A DNA stretch of 64,000 bases from Sphingomonas telluris (GCF_022568775.1 NZ_JAKZHW010000001.1:2046001-2110000); one strand, 5' to 3'. Numbered from the stretch's first letter, positions 32,451 to 41,133 are shown. Translations and numbers: made by a program. Notes: generated by a model not told the origin, from the letters alone.

Positions 32451-32750
32451 TCAGCATGAGGGGCCTGCTGCCTGCAAGGCCTTCAGAAGCCTCGCAGCTT
32501 GCCGGCGTGCTCGGACCGCCCCTTTGGTCCACCCCCCGTGACGGTATGCCCCGTTATCGGTGCCGATTGGCGCCCCCGCTCCGTCTGCTCCGCCGTGAAG
32601 ACGACACCGCGTTTTTCCCGTGATCGCTGGGCATTGGCAGGGCGTGCCCTGACGCGTGCGGGCTAAGCAGCGCTGCGCAGCTCTCAGGTTGGCTAACCGC
32701 TTTGATTTCCGCTGCTTGCGCTCCTCTTGGTCCATGGGGTTGGTCCCCAT
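32451..32750 (-). CDS. HGGxSTG-type small protein
   Basis: A 99-aa basic protein from ATG 32750, with AGGGGGAT upstream. The core CLARTRQGTPCQCPAITGKT and RCRLHGGADGAGAPIGTDNG, ending YRHGGWTKGA, carries four Cys/His positions likely to hold zinc. Genes of this type occur in prophages and islands. Its first 200 nt lie inside the 3' end of the next gene in another frame. Confidence 0.75.
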   Translation of the reverse strand: MGTNPMDQEERKQRKSKRLANLRAAQRCLARTRQGTPCQCPAITGKTRCRLHGGADGAGAPIGTDNGAYRHGGWTKGAVRARRQAARLLKALQAAGPSC

Positions 32751-33327
32751 TTTCGATATCCCCCTGGTGCAAATCAATGTGCCTGTGTTCATGCGTCGAT
32801 GTCTTGCGGACGGTGATGCGCTGGCGGGTCCCCTTACCCTTGAGCCGCGCCATCGTTTCGAGTTGCATTGCGTAAGTGCGCGCGAGTTTGCCGGCGATCG
32901 CGCAGCTACGTGGTTCTGGGTATCCGTTGTTTAGGGCCTGGGCGCTCAGTTTTAACTGCATCAGGTGCACCGCCACCATCTGAGCCGCGAGACATGCCTC
33001 GGCCTCGTTGCGTGGGCGCAAGCTCCGAACAATCTGAATCGCGGCCCTCAACTCCCACTGAACGGGGTTCCATGTCTGCTGATCCCCTCGCCATTCTGTC
33101 GAACAGAGATGCGAGAGTTGCGTCGTGAATGCGTGGAACGCAGGAGCGGATCGAGTTGCGAAGGCATCGAACAACAATGCCTCCCAGTCGTCATGGTCCT
33201 CGATATGGTATGGCGACTGAAACTCCCAGGAACCGTCTGTCTGTCCGATCTCAATCTCCGGGGTTGCCGGACGCTTCATCAGCCGATCCGTTGCCTTCGC
33301 GCTCAACTTCTTCAGGACCGCCGACAT
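32554..33327 (-). CDS. Mobile-element-associated protein, unknown function
   Basis: About 257 aa from ATG 33327. The middle (RNEAEACLAAQMVAVHLMQL, ALNNGYPEPRSCAIAGKLAR, TYAMQLETMARLKGKGTRQR) is a helical domain often encoded just before HGGxSTG-type proteins in sphingomonads (recollection, not checked). The last 60 residues overlap the next gene in another frame and are of low complexity, so the true stop might differ if a frameshift exists. Confidence 0.6.
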   Translation of the reverse strand: MSAVLKKLSAKATDRLMKRPATPEIEIGQTDGSWEFQSPYHIEDHDDWEALLFDAFATRSAPAFHAFTTQLSHLCSTEWRGDQQTWNPVQWELRAAIQIVRSLRPRNEAEACLAAQMVAVHLMQLKLSAQALNNGYPEPRSCAIAGKLARTYAMQLETMARLKGKGTRQRITVRKTSTHEHRHIDLHQGDIENGDQPHGPRGAQAAEIKAVSQPESCAALLSPHASGHALPMPSDHGKNAVSSSRRSRRSGGANRHR

Positions 33328-33369
33328 CCTCGGTCTTTCGCGGGCGCCATCACCGTCTAACATCAACTA

Positions 33370-33677
33370 CTCCCCAGTATTCATGGCTTTGGAAGGGCTC
33401 AGCGCTCCGGGCATAGGACGACTACCCCCGCCATTTGGCGAAGGCAGTCCGGCCTATGCCCACTTCGTTCATGGCTTCGGAGCCGGGACGAGCGACAAAG
33501 GCGCTTCTGGTCTGAAGGTAGCCAGAAACTCGGTGGTTGCTTTCGACGCTGTCCTTCGCGCCGCCGGCCGCCCCTCCACCTTTCGGACTGGGCTTGCCAC
33601 TATGACCGGACCCCGCTGGTATGGCGTGTCGTTCCTGCTGCCAGCGTTTCTAGCCTCCCAGCAGGAACCTCACGATT
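33370..33677. other. Intergenic stretch without a supported gene
   Basis: Frames here are open but have no recognisable motif or ribosome site. A short reverse frame (MNEVGIGRTAFAKWRG) is too small to judge. Confidence 0.4.
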
Positions 33678-33869
33678 TCACATGCTGCGCGCCACGCGAG
33701 GTGAGCCTTCGACTAGGCGTTTCACGCTTACCCACGTGATCCTTGTCGACCGGCCAATCTTGAAGGCTTCAAGCAAGCCTTCATTGATGAGTTCGTATCC
33801 GCGCGTGTTGCCTACGCCGATAGCGGCGAATGCGACTTTGGGCGGGACGGCAAGAGGCTCCTCAATCAA
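33678..33869 (-). CDS. AlpA-like / excisionase-type HTH protein
   Basis: A 63-aa protein starting at TTG 33869, decided by GGAGGG 5-6 nt upstream. VAFAAIGVGNTRGYELINEG and LLEAFKIGRSTRITWVSVKR is a MerR-like winged helix as in AlpA and excisionases. It is in the same orientation as, and downstream of, the integrase, and probably directs excision. Confidence 0.8.
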   Translation of the reverse strand: MIEEPLAVPPKVAFAAIGVGNTRGYELINEGLLEAFKIGRSTRITWVSVKRLVEGSPRVARSM

Positions 33870-33953
33870 TATTCCCTCCAGTTCAGACGCAGGGCCAAAG
33901 CCCTTCGAACTAGAGCGAATTATACGGTATCTCGCCGGTCGCCTCTAAAGGGG

Positions 33954-34700
33954 TTAGTCGGGGATCACGCCTGCTGCGAATGTCACCCTGAACATCTTAT
34001 CGCGTCGACGAGCCTCATCGAGCACGCCTTCCAAATCGGGCGTTGCTTGCTCCCCAAAGGCCATGGAGACAATGCGTTGGTAAAAGTCTGGCCATGGCCC
34101 CAATGACTTCGTTCCGGGCCAGGTATTCACGGTTGGCTCCTGACCGAACGCTGACTGATAAATTGGTGAGAGGCACTGCGCTCGGAATATCCTTTCCTCC
34201 CGTTGCTCGGCACGTCTCCAGTTTGGGACTTGGGGTTTCAACTCATCGGCTGACCGTCGCAACAGTCCCGCCAGTGCCTCGACATGAGAAACGGCTTCCC
34301 TGAATTTTCCATATTCCGTCGGCTCACCGATGCTTATTCCGTCGACCTCGACGCCCCCTTCGCCGGTCCAGCGCCCGAAGGCATGGTCCCATATGGCGCT
34401 ATCAGCGGCATCCGATCGCTCGACGAGTGCGGCCCATAGCTTGGCGGCCTGAGTGGATAGCTTGAGCAATTCGTCTCGCGTATCAGCGTTGGAGGGGCGC
34501 TCCGCACTTTCGTCGGCCGACCTAAGACTGGTGTACAGCGCCCCCTGAATAGCTCGGGCAACCCATTTGAGCTCGCGGAGCGGGTCCAAACGAAATCCGG
34601 CCAAGGCGGTCGCTACGGCTGTCTGGGTGAGTCTCGCGATGCGCGGTTCGGTAAGGAGGAGCTGCGTGAACAGATCATCTTCTCGCGTGCTGGATGTCAC
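33954..34700 (-). CDS. Integrase-linked protein, unknown function
   Basis: A 248-aa soluble protein. GTG 34700 overlaps the integrase stop in GTGA, so it is preferred over an ATG at 34760. Largely helical (LFTQLLLTEPRIARLTQTAV, REAVSHVEALAGLLRRSADE). No domain recognised. Cargo of the element, possibly defensive, but nothing in the sequence shows that. Confidence 0.6.
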   Translation of the reverse strand: MTSSTREDDLFTQLLLTEPRIARLTQTAVATALAGFRLDPLRELKWVARAIQGALYTSLRSADESAERPSNADTRDELLKLSTQAAKLWAALVERSDAADSAIWDHAFGRWTGEGGVEVDGISIGEPTEYGKFREAVSHVEALAGLLRRSADELKPQVPNWRRAEQREERIFRAQCLSPIYQSAFGQEPTVNTWPGTKSLGPWPDFYQRIVSMAFGEQATPDLEGVLDEARRRDKMFRVTFAAGVIPD

Positions 34701-35929
34701 GCACGACTCTCCGCCAACGAAATGATGTTTGACGATTTGTTCGTCACGAAGGACGCCCACGCAGGCATGAGCTTGTCTCTACGTTGTTCGAAAAAAGTCG
34801 TCCGCTTGTAGGCGCTCTCGGTGCGGTTGGGGTTGGTGTGTGCCAGTGCGGCTTCAGCCCAAGCATCGGCGAAACCCGTTTCCGCGGCCCAATCGCGAAA
34901 CGCCGAGCGGAAACCGTGCACAGTGAATTGATCTCCGCCCGCAACTCGAAGCGCTTTGGCGAGCGTGGCATCGCTCATGAGCCCGTTCAACCCGGGGAAA
35001 ACCAAGTCGTTCGGCTTGCCAGGAAATGCTTCCCGAAGGTCTTGCAGAACTGCGGCTGCGGCTGGAACTAACGGGACGATGTGTAGACGGGCGGTCTTCG
35101 AATTCTCTGGGGGTATCCGCCACTCGCGCGCTTCCAGGTCTACATCGCGCCACCGTGCCTTGCGAACCTCGCCTGAGCGCGCCGCGGTCAAAATGAGGAA
35201 GTGCAAAGCCTTGCGTCCTACCGAAAAGTCGCTCGCTTCCAGCTTGCTCATGAAAGTGGGCACATCCCTGTAGGGCATGGCAGCAAAGTTATTGCCCTTA
35301 GGCTGCTTGATGCCGCTCATTAATTGAGCGAGTGCGCGCATCGGCGCTTCCGACGATCGCCAGCCTTTCCCGTGCGCGTAATCCAGAACCACGCCAATTC
35401 TCTGACGGACGCGTCGGGCGGTCTCGCCTTTGGAAAGCCAGATTGGAAGTAGCGCCCGGTGCACCGTGGCTGCATCGATCTCATCGACCTTCAGTTTACC
35501 CATCGTGGGAAAGGCATAGGCTCGAAGTGTGTTGAGCCACTGATCGCCATGCTTTCCGTTTCGCCAAGACTTTGAGACTTGTGCGTGATACTCCTCCGCG
35601 ACGTCTGTGAAAGTCGGGATTCGCTCTTCTTCTTGACGCCACTCGGCGGACGGGTTGATGCCGGCTTTTGCGAGTTCCCGACCGATCCGGGCCTTTTCCC
35701 TCGCCTCTCCAAGCGTCAGTGAACGTCGCTTGTGAAGAGGTATCGCCACATCAATCGGCGCCATAGCCACCGATCCCAAGCCGAAGTCCTGTCGACGACC
35801 CCGGTGTTGAACTCGGAGCACCCATGACCTCGATCCACTCGGCTTAACGAGGAGATAGAGCCCTTTCCCATCAGAATGCCGGCCGGGCTTAGCGTTCAGA
35901 ACTTGCTTTACGGTTAGGGCCATCCGCAT
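34697..35929 (-). CDS. P4-type tyrosine recombinase/integrase
   Basis: A 410-aa integrase. The N-terminal DUF4102 arm-binding domain (LTVKQVLNAKPGRHSDGKGL and GSRSWVLRVQHRGRRQDFGL) precedes a SAM-like core-binding domain (about 105-200) and the catalytic domain. Active-site residues: Arg in TAARSGEVRKARW, His-x-x-Arg in HGFRSAF, His in LAHTNPNR and Tyr in TESAYKRTTF. Apparently intact. It stands 132 bp from the tRNA-Ser 3' end, its presumed attachment site. Confidence 0.95.
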   Translation of the reverse strand: MRMALTVKQVLNAKPGRHSDGKGLYLLVKPSGSRSWVLRVQHRGRRQDFGLGSVAMAPIDVAIPLHKRRSLTLGEAREKARIGRELAKAGINPSAEWRQEEERIPTFTDVAEEYHAQVSKSWRNGKHGDQWLNTLRAYAFPTMGKLKVDEIDAATVHRALLPIWLSKGETARRVRQRIGVVLDYAHGKGWRSSEAPMRALAQLMSGIKQPKGNNFAAMPYRDVPTFMSKLEASDFSVGRKALHFLILTAARSGEVRKARWRDVDLEAREWRIPPENSKTARLHIVPLVPAAAAVLQDLREAFPGKPNDLVFPGLNGLMSDATLAKALRVAGGDQFTVHGFRSAFRDWAAETGFADAWAEAALAHTNPNRTESAYKRTTFFEQRRDKLMPAWASFVTNKSSNIISLAESRA

Positions 35930-36061
35930 TCCCTCGCCTATTACCCCAATATGCAGCGGCTATAGGCGAAGGTCAACGAACCCCAGTGGCGGAACATCGC
36001 TAGAACGTTGGCGGATTACCGGGCTAATCTGAACTGCCGCGAATGGCGACGGATGACGTCG

Positions 36062-36154
36062 TGGCGGAGACGGAGGGATTCGAACCCTCGGTACGGGAAT
36101 CCCCCGTACGGCGGTTTAGCAAACCGCTGGTTTCAGCCACTCACCCACGTCTCC
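36062..36154 (-). tRNA. tRNA-Ser (anticodon GCU) with encoded CCA
   Basis: Acceptor strands GGAGACG (5' end at 36154) and CGTCTCC pair; discriminator G (36065) is followed by encoded CCA (36064-36062). The anticodon stem CGGTTTGCTAAACCG presents GCT. A long variable arm (CGTACGGGGGATTCCCGTACG-type hairpin, about 20 nt) marks a class II tRNA, and GGTTCGAATCC is the T loop. The integrase gene begins just past its 3' end. Confidence 0.97.
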
Positions 36155-36239
36155 GGAAGCGGCGCTAGCGGCGCGGCTATATAGGGCGCTTCGCGAAGCT
36201 TCAACCGCTTGCCGCTCTCAGTTCGGCTTAGGCGCCAAA

Positions 36240-37127
36240 CTACGCCGTAGCGCGAATCTCGAGGCGCATATCGAGTTCCATCGCCTCTCCGGGTTCGAGA
36301 ATCCTCAGCCCCAGCATCGCCCAGTCGCCTTCCGGCGCGTTGAGCGCGGCGTTCGCGTGGCTCACCGGCTCTGCAACGAAGATTCCGCCGGTCGGCGGCG
36401 AGTAAACCTGGAAGAAGCGGGCCTGCGGAGAGCTCATCTGAACCTCGAACGGCCAGGACGGATCGGTGATCAGCGCCTCGCCGCACCATCCGCCCCAGCC
36501 GTTGTCGAGATCCTGCCCGCAGATCAGCCGGTCCGTCAGATCGTATCGGCCGGTAGCGGGCACTTGCGCAACGGGGAGCACCCTTTCGTCGATCGTCCAG
36601 ACATGGCTCGCCTGCGTGAGTAGCCGCGTCTGCGACGTGCAGAAGAAGTAGGGGTGATGGCCCAGCCCGCACGGCATCGGCCTGTCCGAGACATTGCGGC
36701 AGGTCAGTCGCGCATCGAGCACCGGCCCGTCGAGCCGAAACTCCTGCGTCGCTTCGTAGGCCCAGGGCCATTCCGCGGGCTCGTGACGGTAGCTGAGCGT
36801 GGCCGATCCTTCGTCAGCCCGGTCGACCGACCATGGGTTGAGCCAGCCGTCGCCATGAAGCGGGCTAGGGTCGCCGGCCATGTTGGGCGAAAGGGTAACC
36901 TGCTGGCCGCGAAAGGAAAACGTGCCGCCCCGAATTCGGTTAACGAAGGGCACGAGCGGAAAACTCCCCGCCTCGAGGACGTTTTCCAGCTGACTGTGGC
37001 CCTCGCGCAATATTGGGGTTTGGCCCGATGGGCCTTTGTAGCGGAAATGCGAAATTGCGCCGCCAATTGAAGGACTAAGCCCAAGTTCGAGGTCCGTCGA
37101 ATTCAGGATCAGCAGGTCTGAGGACAT
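36240..37127 (-). CDS. Aldose 1-epimerase (mutarotase)
   Basis: A 295-aa protein interconverting alpha and beta anomers of galactose or related sugars. Family landmarks: NRIRGGTFSFRG, SPLHGDGW (first catalytic His region), GLGHHPYF (second His), and a Glu near the end in ILEPGEAMELD. No signal peptide, so cytoplasmic. It lies next to a galactose degradation cluster, which fits galactose as substrate. Confidence 0.9.
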   Translation of the reverse strand: MSSDLLILNSTDLELGLSPSIGGAISHFRYKGPSGQTPILREGHSQLENVLEAGSFPLVPFVNRIRGGTFSFRGQQVTLSPNMAGDPSPLHGDGWLNPWSVDRADEGSATLSYRHEPAEWPWAYEATQEFRLDGPVLDARLTCRNVSDRPMPCGLGHHPYFFCTSQTRLLTQASHVWTIDERVLPVAQVPATGRYDLTDRLICGQDLDNGWGGWCGEALITDPSWPFEVQMSSPQARFFQVYSPPTGGIFVAEPVSHANAALNAPEGDWAMLGLRILEPGEAMELDMRLEIRATA

Positions 37128-37256
37128 GGCAATCTAAACCTAACCCAAAGAAAACATTCACAGAGCGGCAACTTCGTTGGGGATAAATCCGCATCAAATG
37201 TTGCGCCGCAATTCAGGCAAACGGTAATTGAGGCCCCGGGGTCCGGGGAGAGGAAA

Positions 37257-37586
37257 ATGGGTAGACGCGTCAAGGACTTTATCGAGATCAGCGAGTACAC
37301 CTCGCTCGATCAGCTGATCAACACGCTCACGGCCATCCGCGACAATCTTCCGCCGGAATCCGATCCTGAGCTTCGCATGAAAGGCGACGATGTGTTCGGC
37401 CGTCGTCTTTCCGTCAGCTACTTCCGCGAGCTGACGCCCGAGGAGGCCGAGTGCGAGCAGCGCTATTCAAGCACGACGTTGCCGGCACCGGATCCGGAGA
37501 TCGAGAAGCTGCGCGGCAAGCTCGACGACGTCGAGTTCGAACGCGAGGACCATGTCGCCAAGCGCCGGATTCGCCGCGTAGCCTGA
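37257..37586 (+). CDS. Conserved hypothetical protein
   Basis: A 109-aa acidic protein. GGGGAGAGGAAA precedes ATG 37257. DFIEISEYTSLDQLINTLTA and IRDNLPPESDPELRMKGDDVF suggest an ordered N-terminal half; the C-terminus is a charged helix (PEIEKLRGKLDDVEFERED). No function known. It is the only gene in opposite orientation inside the mutarotase/galactonate set. Confidence 0.7.
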   Translation: MGRRVKDFIEISEYTSLDQLINTLTAIRDNLPPESDPELRMKGDDVFGRRLSVSYFRELTPEEAECEQRYSSTTLPAPDPEIEKLRGKLDDVEFEREDHVAKRRIRRVA

Positions 37587-37613
37587 GCACCCGGGCGTGA
37601 CCACAGCGCCGGC

Positions 37614-38756
37614 TCACCACTCCGCGAAACTGCCGTCCTTCGTACGGAAGATGGGATTGCGCCATCGATGGCGGTCCTTGTCGGCTTCGCGCACCGCGGC
37701 CTCGTCAATGTCGACTCCCAGGCCCGGACCTTCGGGAACTGGCAGGTAGCCGTCGATCGGCGTCAGCGCTTCCTTGTTCGTGCAGAAGTTCAGGAGATCG
37801 TGCCCGCCGGTATTGTAGTGGATGCCGAGGCTGATCTCCTGGATCGCATGGTTCGGCGTGCACGCTGCTATCTGCAGGCATGCGCCCAGCGCCAGCGGAC
37901 CGAGCGGGCAGTGCGGCGCGACGGCGATGTCGTATGCCTCCGCCATCGCAGCGATTTTGCGCACTTCTAGAATCCCGCCCGCGTGGCTGAGGTCGGGCTG
38001 GATGATGTCTACGGCCCGCGATTCGAAGAAGGGTTTGAAGTCCCAACGGCTGTAGAGCCGCTCCCCGAGCGCAATCGGCGTCGCCGTATGGGCTGCGATT
38101 TCCGCCAGGCCTTCGGGATTTTCCGAGAGCAGAGGCTCTTCGATAAAGAGCAGTCCAAGCGGCTCCAGCGCTTTGGCGAGCTGCTTCGCGAGAGGCCGGT
38201 GGACGCGGCCGTGGAAGTCGAGACCGACGTCCATGCCCTGCGCCTGCGCCGCTTCGACGCGCCTCACCACTTCGTCGAACGCCTTGGGCGTGCCTATCCA
38301 GTCGAGCTCGGCGGTCGCGTTCATCTTGACCGCGTTGAAGCCCTGCTTCTTCCGGACCTCCGCGGCCTCCGCGATCTCGTGCGGACGATCGCCGCCGATC
38401 CACGCGTACGAGCGCACCCGATCGCGGACCTTGCCACCAAGCATCTGCCACGCCGGCAGGCCGAGCGCACGGCCCTTCAGGTCCCACAGCGCCTGCTCCA
38501 GCCCGGCCAGTGCCGACATCAGCACGGCGCCGCCGCGGTAGAAGCCGCCGCGATAGCCGACCTGCCAGATGTCCTCGATACGGAACGGATCGGCGCCGAT
38601 GAAGCGGTCGCGAAAGGCGGCGAAGGCGCCGTCCACGGCTTCCGCCCAGCCTTCGAGGCTGGCTTCGCCCCAGCCGAACGAGCCGTCGTCCGACTCCACG
38701 CGGACGAACAGCCACCGGGGCGGAGCGTAGAAGGTTTCGATCTTGCCGATCTTCAT
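37614..38756 (-). CDS. dgoD: D-galactonate dehydratase
   Basis: A 380-aa enolase-superfamily enzyme converting D-galactonate to 2-keto-3-deoxygalactonate. Mg ligands are seen in GLDFHGR (Asp, with the catalytic His two residues on), IEEP (Glu) and LGERLYSRW (Glu); the second catalytic His is in APHCPLGP. Length is the family norm. The N-terminal capping domain starts MKIGKIETF. Its start overlaps the upstream glycosidase stop by 4 nt, so the two are one operon. Confidence 0.93.
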   Translation of the reverse strand: MKIGKIETFYAPPRWLFVRVESDDGSFGWGEASLEGWAEAVDGAFAAFRDRFIGADPFRIEDIWQVGYRGGFYRGGAVLMSALAGLEQALWDLKGRALGLPAWQMLGGKVRDRVRSYAWIGGDRPHEIAEAAEVRKKQGFNAVKMNATAELDWIGTPKAFDEVVRRVEAAQAQGMDVGLDFHGRVHRPLAKQLAKALEPLGLLFIEEPLLSENPEGLAEIAAHTATPIALGERLYSRWDFKPFFESRAVDIIQPDLSHAGGILEVRKIAAMAEAYDIAVAPHCPLGPLALGACLQIAACTPNHAIQEISLGIHYNTGGHDLLNFCTNKEALTPIDGYLPVPEGPGLGVDIDEAAVREADKDRHRWRNPIFRTKDGSFAEW

Positions 38757-40060
38757 GCGTAGTCCGCCGAGCTGTTGCGCGCGCCGAGGTCGATCTGTTC
38801 CTTGCTCAGGCGACGGCGGGCCGCTTCTTCCTGCTCGCGCGCATGCGCCATGTCGTAATGCGACGGCGGAACGATGGGGACGGTCAGGCAGAGGCTCGAG
38901 GCCGGAAGGACCTCGCGCCAGTCGCGGATCAGGCGCTTGTAGGCGCGGCCGACGTTGCGGATGTTGCGGTCGAGGTCGAACAGGCCAAGCGCGTTGACGT
39001 TGCCGTTCTGCTCACGAAGCGCGGTATCCCAATCGACCTGGTCGGTCAGCGAGTACCAGGTGAAGCCGACGGTCGGGATGCCGACGTTGCGCAGGCGGAG
39101 GACGTTCGCCCATTCCTTCCAGAGCCAGTGCACGGCCTCGTCGCCCACCGGCCCTTCGACCAGGTTCGTCTCCGTGTGCATGATCGGAAGGCGGTAGCGG
39201 TTGTAATATTGCCGCGTAATCTCGGTGTAGCCGAACACCTCGCCCGACGCCGTCGTGTGGCCGTTCTCGAACACGCGGTGCTCATTGGTGCGGTAGTAGT
39301 CGTTGCCGAGGATGCAGTGCTGCTTCAGCCGGTTGCTCAGGAAGAAGTGGTACTCTTCCCGGGTCATCCCATTATCCATCAGATATTCGTACATGTCGCT
39401 GTCGACGCGACGGCCGTAGTTGAGGTCGAGGCTGAGAAAACGGCGGGCGTTCATCAGCTCCGCCCCGTGGATCGCGGCGGGGCTGTCGGCGTGGAAATAT
39501 TCTGACGATTCTGACTGGATGAAGATCGCGTCCGCGCGATGCTTCAGGATCTCGAGCATCGCCAGGACATTGGCTTTGACGATGTGCTTGAGCGCCGTGA
39601 CGAACGACTTGTCCGTCTTCATCTGCTCGTTCCACCAGCCGTACTTGGCCGAGAAGATGGCGCAGATGAACATCTCGTTCACCGGCGTGTACAGCTGCAC
39701 CCAGGGGTAGCGTTCGGCGAACGCCGAGGCGTAGCGCGCGAAGAGCAGCGGAAAATCCGGGTTCTGGAAATTGCCGATCCAATCGGGAACGCCGAAGTGG
39801 CAGAGGTCCACGATCGGCGTGATGTCGCGCTTCCTCAGCTCCGCGAAGGTGATGTCCGCGAATTCCCAGTCATACTTGCCGGGCCCTAGGTACGTCTTGT
39901 GGATCGGCGGTCCGTAGCGGAGATATTCGATCCCGATATCCTGGACGCAGTCGAAATCGTCCCGCCAGCGTTCGTAGTGCCCGCAGAGCTCCATCTGGTC
40001 GACACGGGTCTTTCCATTGTTGATCGTCGGGATGCTGTTTTCGATCCCGGTCGCGAACAT
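38753..40060 (-). CDS. Glycoside hydrolase family 1 enzyme (beta-glycosidase)
   Basis: About 435 aa. The GH1 acid/base Glu is in TPVNEMFICA and the nucleophile in MHTETNLVEG. The early DFDCVQDIGIEYLRYG and late FTWYSLTDQVDW motifs fit the TIM barrel. Linked to galactonate genes, so it may release galactose from a beta-galactoside. The start is uncertain: GGAGAG is 18 nt from ATG 40060, while codons upstream (IANF) appear to continue the fold, hinting at a rare start about five codons earlier. No signal peptide. Confidence 0.85.
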   Translation of the reverse strand: MFATGIENSIPTINNGKTRVDQMELCGHYERWRDDFDCVQDIGIEYLRYGPPIHKTYLGPGKYDWEFADITFAELRKRDITPIVDLCHFGVPDWIGNFQNPDFPLLFARYASAFAERYPWVQLYTPVNEMFICAIFSAKYGWWNEQMKTDKSFVTALKHIVKANVLAMLEILKHRADAIFIQSESSEYFHADSPAAIHGAELMNARRFLSLDLNYGRRVDSDMYEYLMDNGMTREEYHFFLSNRLKQHCILGNDYYRTNEHRVFENGHTTASGEVFGYTEITRQYYNRYRLPIMHTETNLVEGPVGDEAVHWLWKEWANVLRLRNVGIPTVGFTWYSLTDQVDWDTALREQNGNVNALGLFDLDRNIRNVGRAYKRLIRDWREVLPASSLCLTVPIVPPSHYDMAHAREQEEAARRRLSKEQIDLGARNSSADYA

Positions 40061-40206
40061 GAAGTTTGCGATTGTCCACTCTCCTTGGCCGCCCGCCGGC
40101 GGTTACGATTCGCGTTCGCCCCGCGTCCCGATAGCTTCGTGGTCCGAAAAGAAAACCGTGGGAGCTATGTCGCGTTCCCGCGGTTTTTCGCTATCGGGAC
40201 AAGTTC

Positions 40207-41133
40207 ATGCGCTGGGCAGATGCATTTATCGCGGCCGACTGGGGCACCACGAACCGCCGCGCCTACCTCCTCGATGGCGACGGCAATTGCGTCGACGAGT
40301 TCGAGGATGACAAGGGCATCTTGTCCGTCGGCAAGGATGGCTTCGGCAAGGATGGCTTCGGCAAGGATGGCTTCGGCAAGGCCGTGGGCCAGATTCGCGA
40401 GCGCCTTGGCGACAAGCCATTGCTGCTCGCGGGGATGGTCGGATCCAACCGTGGCTGGATCGAGGCTCCGTACGTCCCATGCCCAGCGGGTCTCGACGAC
40501 CTGACGGCCGCCCTGGTCTGGCCGGAGGAAGGCCGCACCGCGATCGTGCCAGGCGTTTCCTTAGTGGATCCGGATGAAGCCGATGTCATGCGCGGCGAAG
40601 AGGTCCAGCTGCTCGGCGCGTTCGCCGCGGGACTGGTCTCACCCGATGCGCTGGTCTGCCACCCGGGCACCCACAACAAATGGGCGCGGCTTCTGGGCGG
40701 CAAGATCGCGCGTTTCATGACCGTGATGACGGGCGAGCTGTTCAATCTCCTCAAGGGGCACAGCATCCTGTCCGACCTGCTTTCGAGGCCGGTCGAACCC
40801 GACGAGGCCTTCGCGCACGGGGTTCGCCACGCCTTGGCCAACGATTGCCTGACCGCCGAATTGTTCAAGATCCGCGCGCGGGTCCTTCTAGGGCAGGCAA
40901 ATGCCGAGGATGCATCGTCGTACGGAAGCGGGCTGCTGATCGGTACCGATGTCCGGACAGGCCTTCGTGAGGGCTCCGACAGCGAGATCGTCGTAATGGG
41001 CCGTCCTGAGCTGACGCGGCTTTATGCCGAGGCGCTGCGCATTGCAGGCCGACAGCCGCGTGAGGTCGATGGCGAGAGGGCATTCCTGGCGGGGGCAAGA
41101 AAGATCGTGGAGCTGATCGATGAGCGCAGCTGA
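40207..41133 (+). CDS. dgoK: 2-dehydro-3-deoxygalactonokinase
   Basis: A 308-aa sugar acid kinase making KDPGal from KDGal with ATP. The ASKHA-type phosphate loop AADWGTTNRRAYLLDGDG begins the protein; GMVGSNRGWIEAPYV, CHPGTHNKWARL and MTGELFNLL are family signatures. Residues 42-58 hold three GKDGF repeats coded by three identical 15-bp units (40330-40374), absent from the family consensus I recall. The aldolase start overlaps its end by 14 nt. Divergent from the glycosidase gene. Confidence 0.93.
   Translation: MRWADAFIAADWGTTNRRAYLLDGDGNCVDEFEDDKGILSVGKDGFGKDGFGKDGFGKAVGQIRERLGDKPLLLAGMVGSNRGWIEAPYVPCPAGLDDLTAALVWPEEGRTAIVPGVSLVDPDEADVMRGEEVQLLGAFAAGLVSPDALVCHPGTHNKWARLLGGKIARFMTVMTGELFNLLKGHSILSDLLSRPVEPDEAFAHGVRHALANDCLTAELFKIRARVLLGQANAEDASSYGSGLLIGTDVRTGLREGSDSEIVVMGRPELTRLYAEALRIAGRQPREVDGERAFLAGARKIVELIDERS
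40330..40380 (+). repeat. In-frame 15-bp tandem repeat in dgoK
   Basis: Three identical copies of GGCAAGGATGGCTTC (40330-40344, 40345-40359, 40360-40374) plus a partial GGCAAG. Each adds five residues, so copy changes keep the reading frame. Confidence 0.95.

Larger units (their letters stand above)
12228..36076. mobile_element. Candidate integrated genomic island next to tRNA-Ser
   Basis: Evidence is the integrase at 34697-35929 beside the 3' end of a tRNA-Ser gene, an AlpA-like HTH gene, a decayed type I methylase, and a 15-bp direct repeat at the far end. The interior is loosely packed, rich in tiny genes, pseudogenes and dispersed palindromes, unlike the tight flanks. The left boundary is the weak point: the element proper may be only about 31.5-36.1 kb, with 12-31 kb older variable DNA. 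Confidence 0.4.

Noticed and set aside
33383..33739. 118-codon forward frame near the AlpA-like gene
   Set aside because: No recognisable domain or ribosome site, and its end is antisense to the AlpA-like gene.
37705..38715. 336-codon reverse frame within dgoD
   Set aside because: Arg-rich product in an alternate frame of a clear enolase-superfamily gene.
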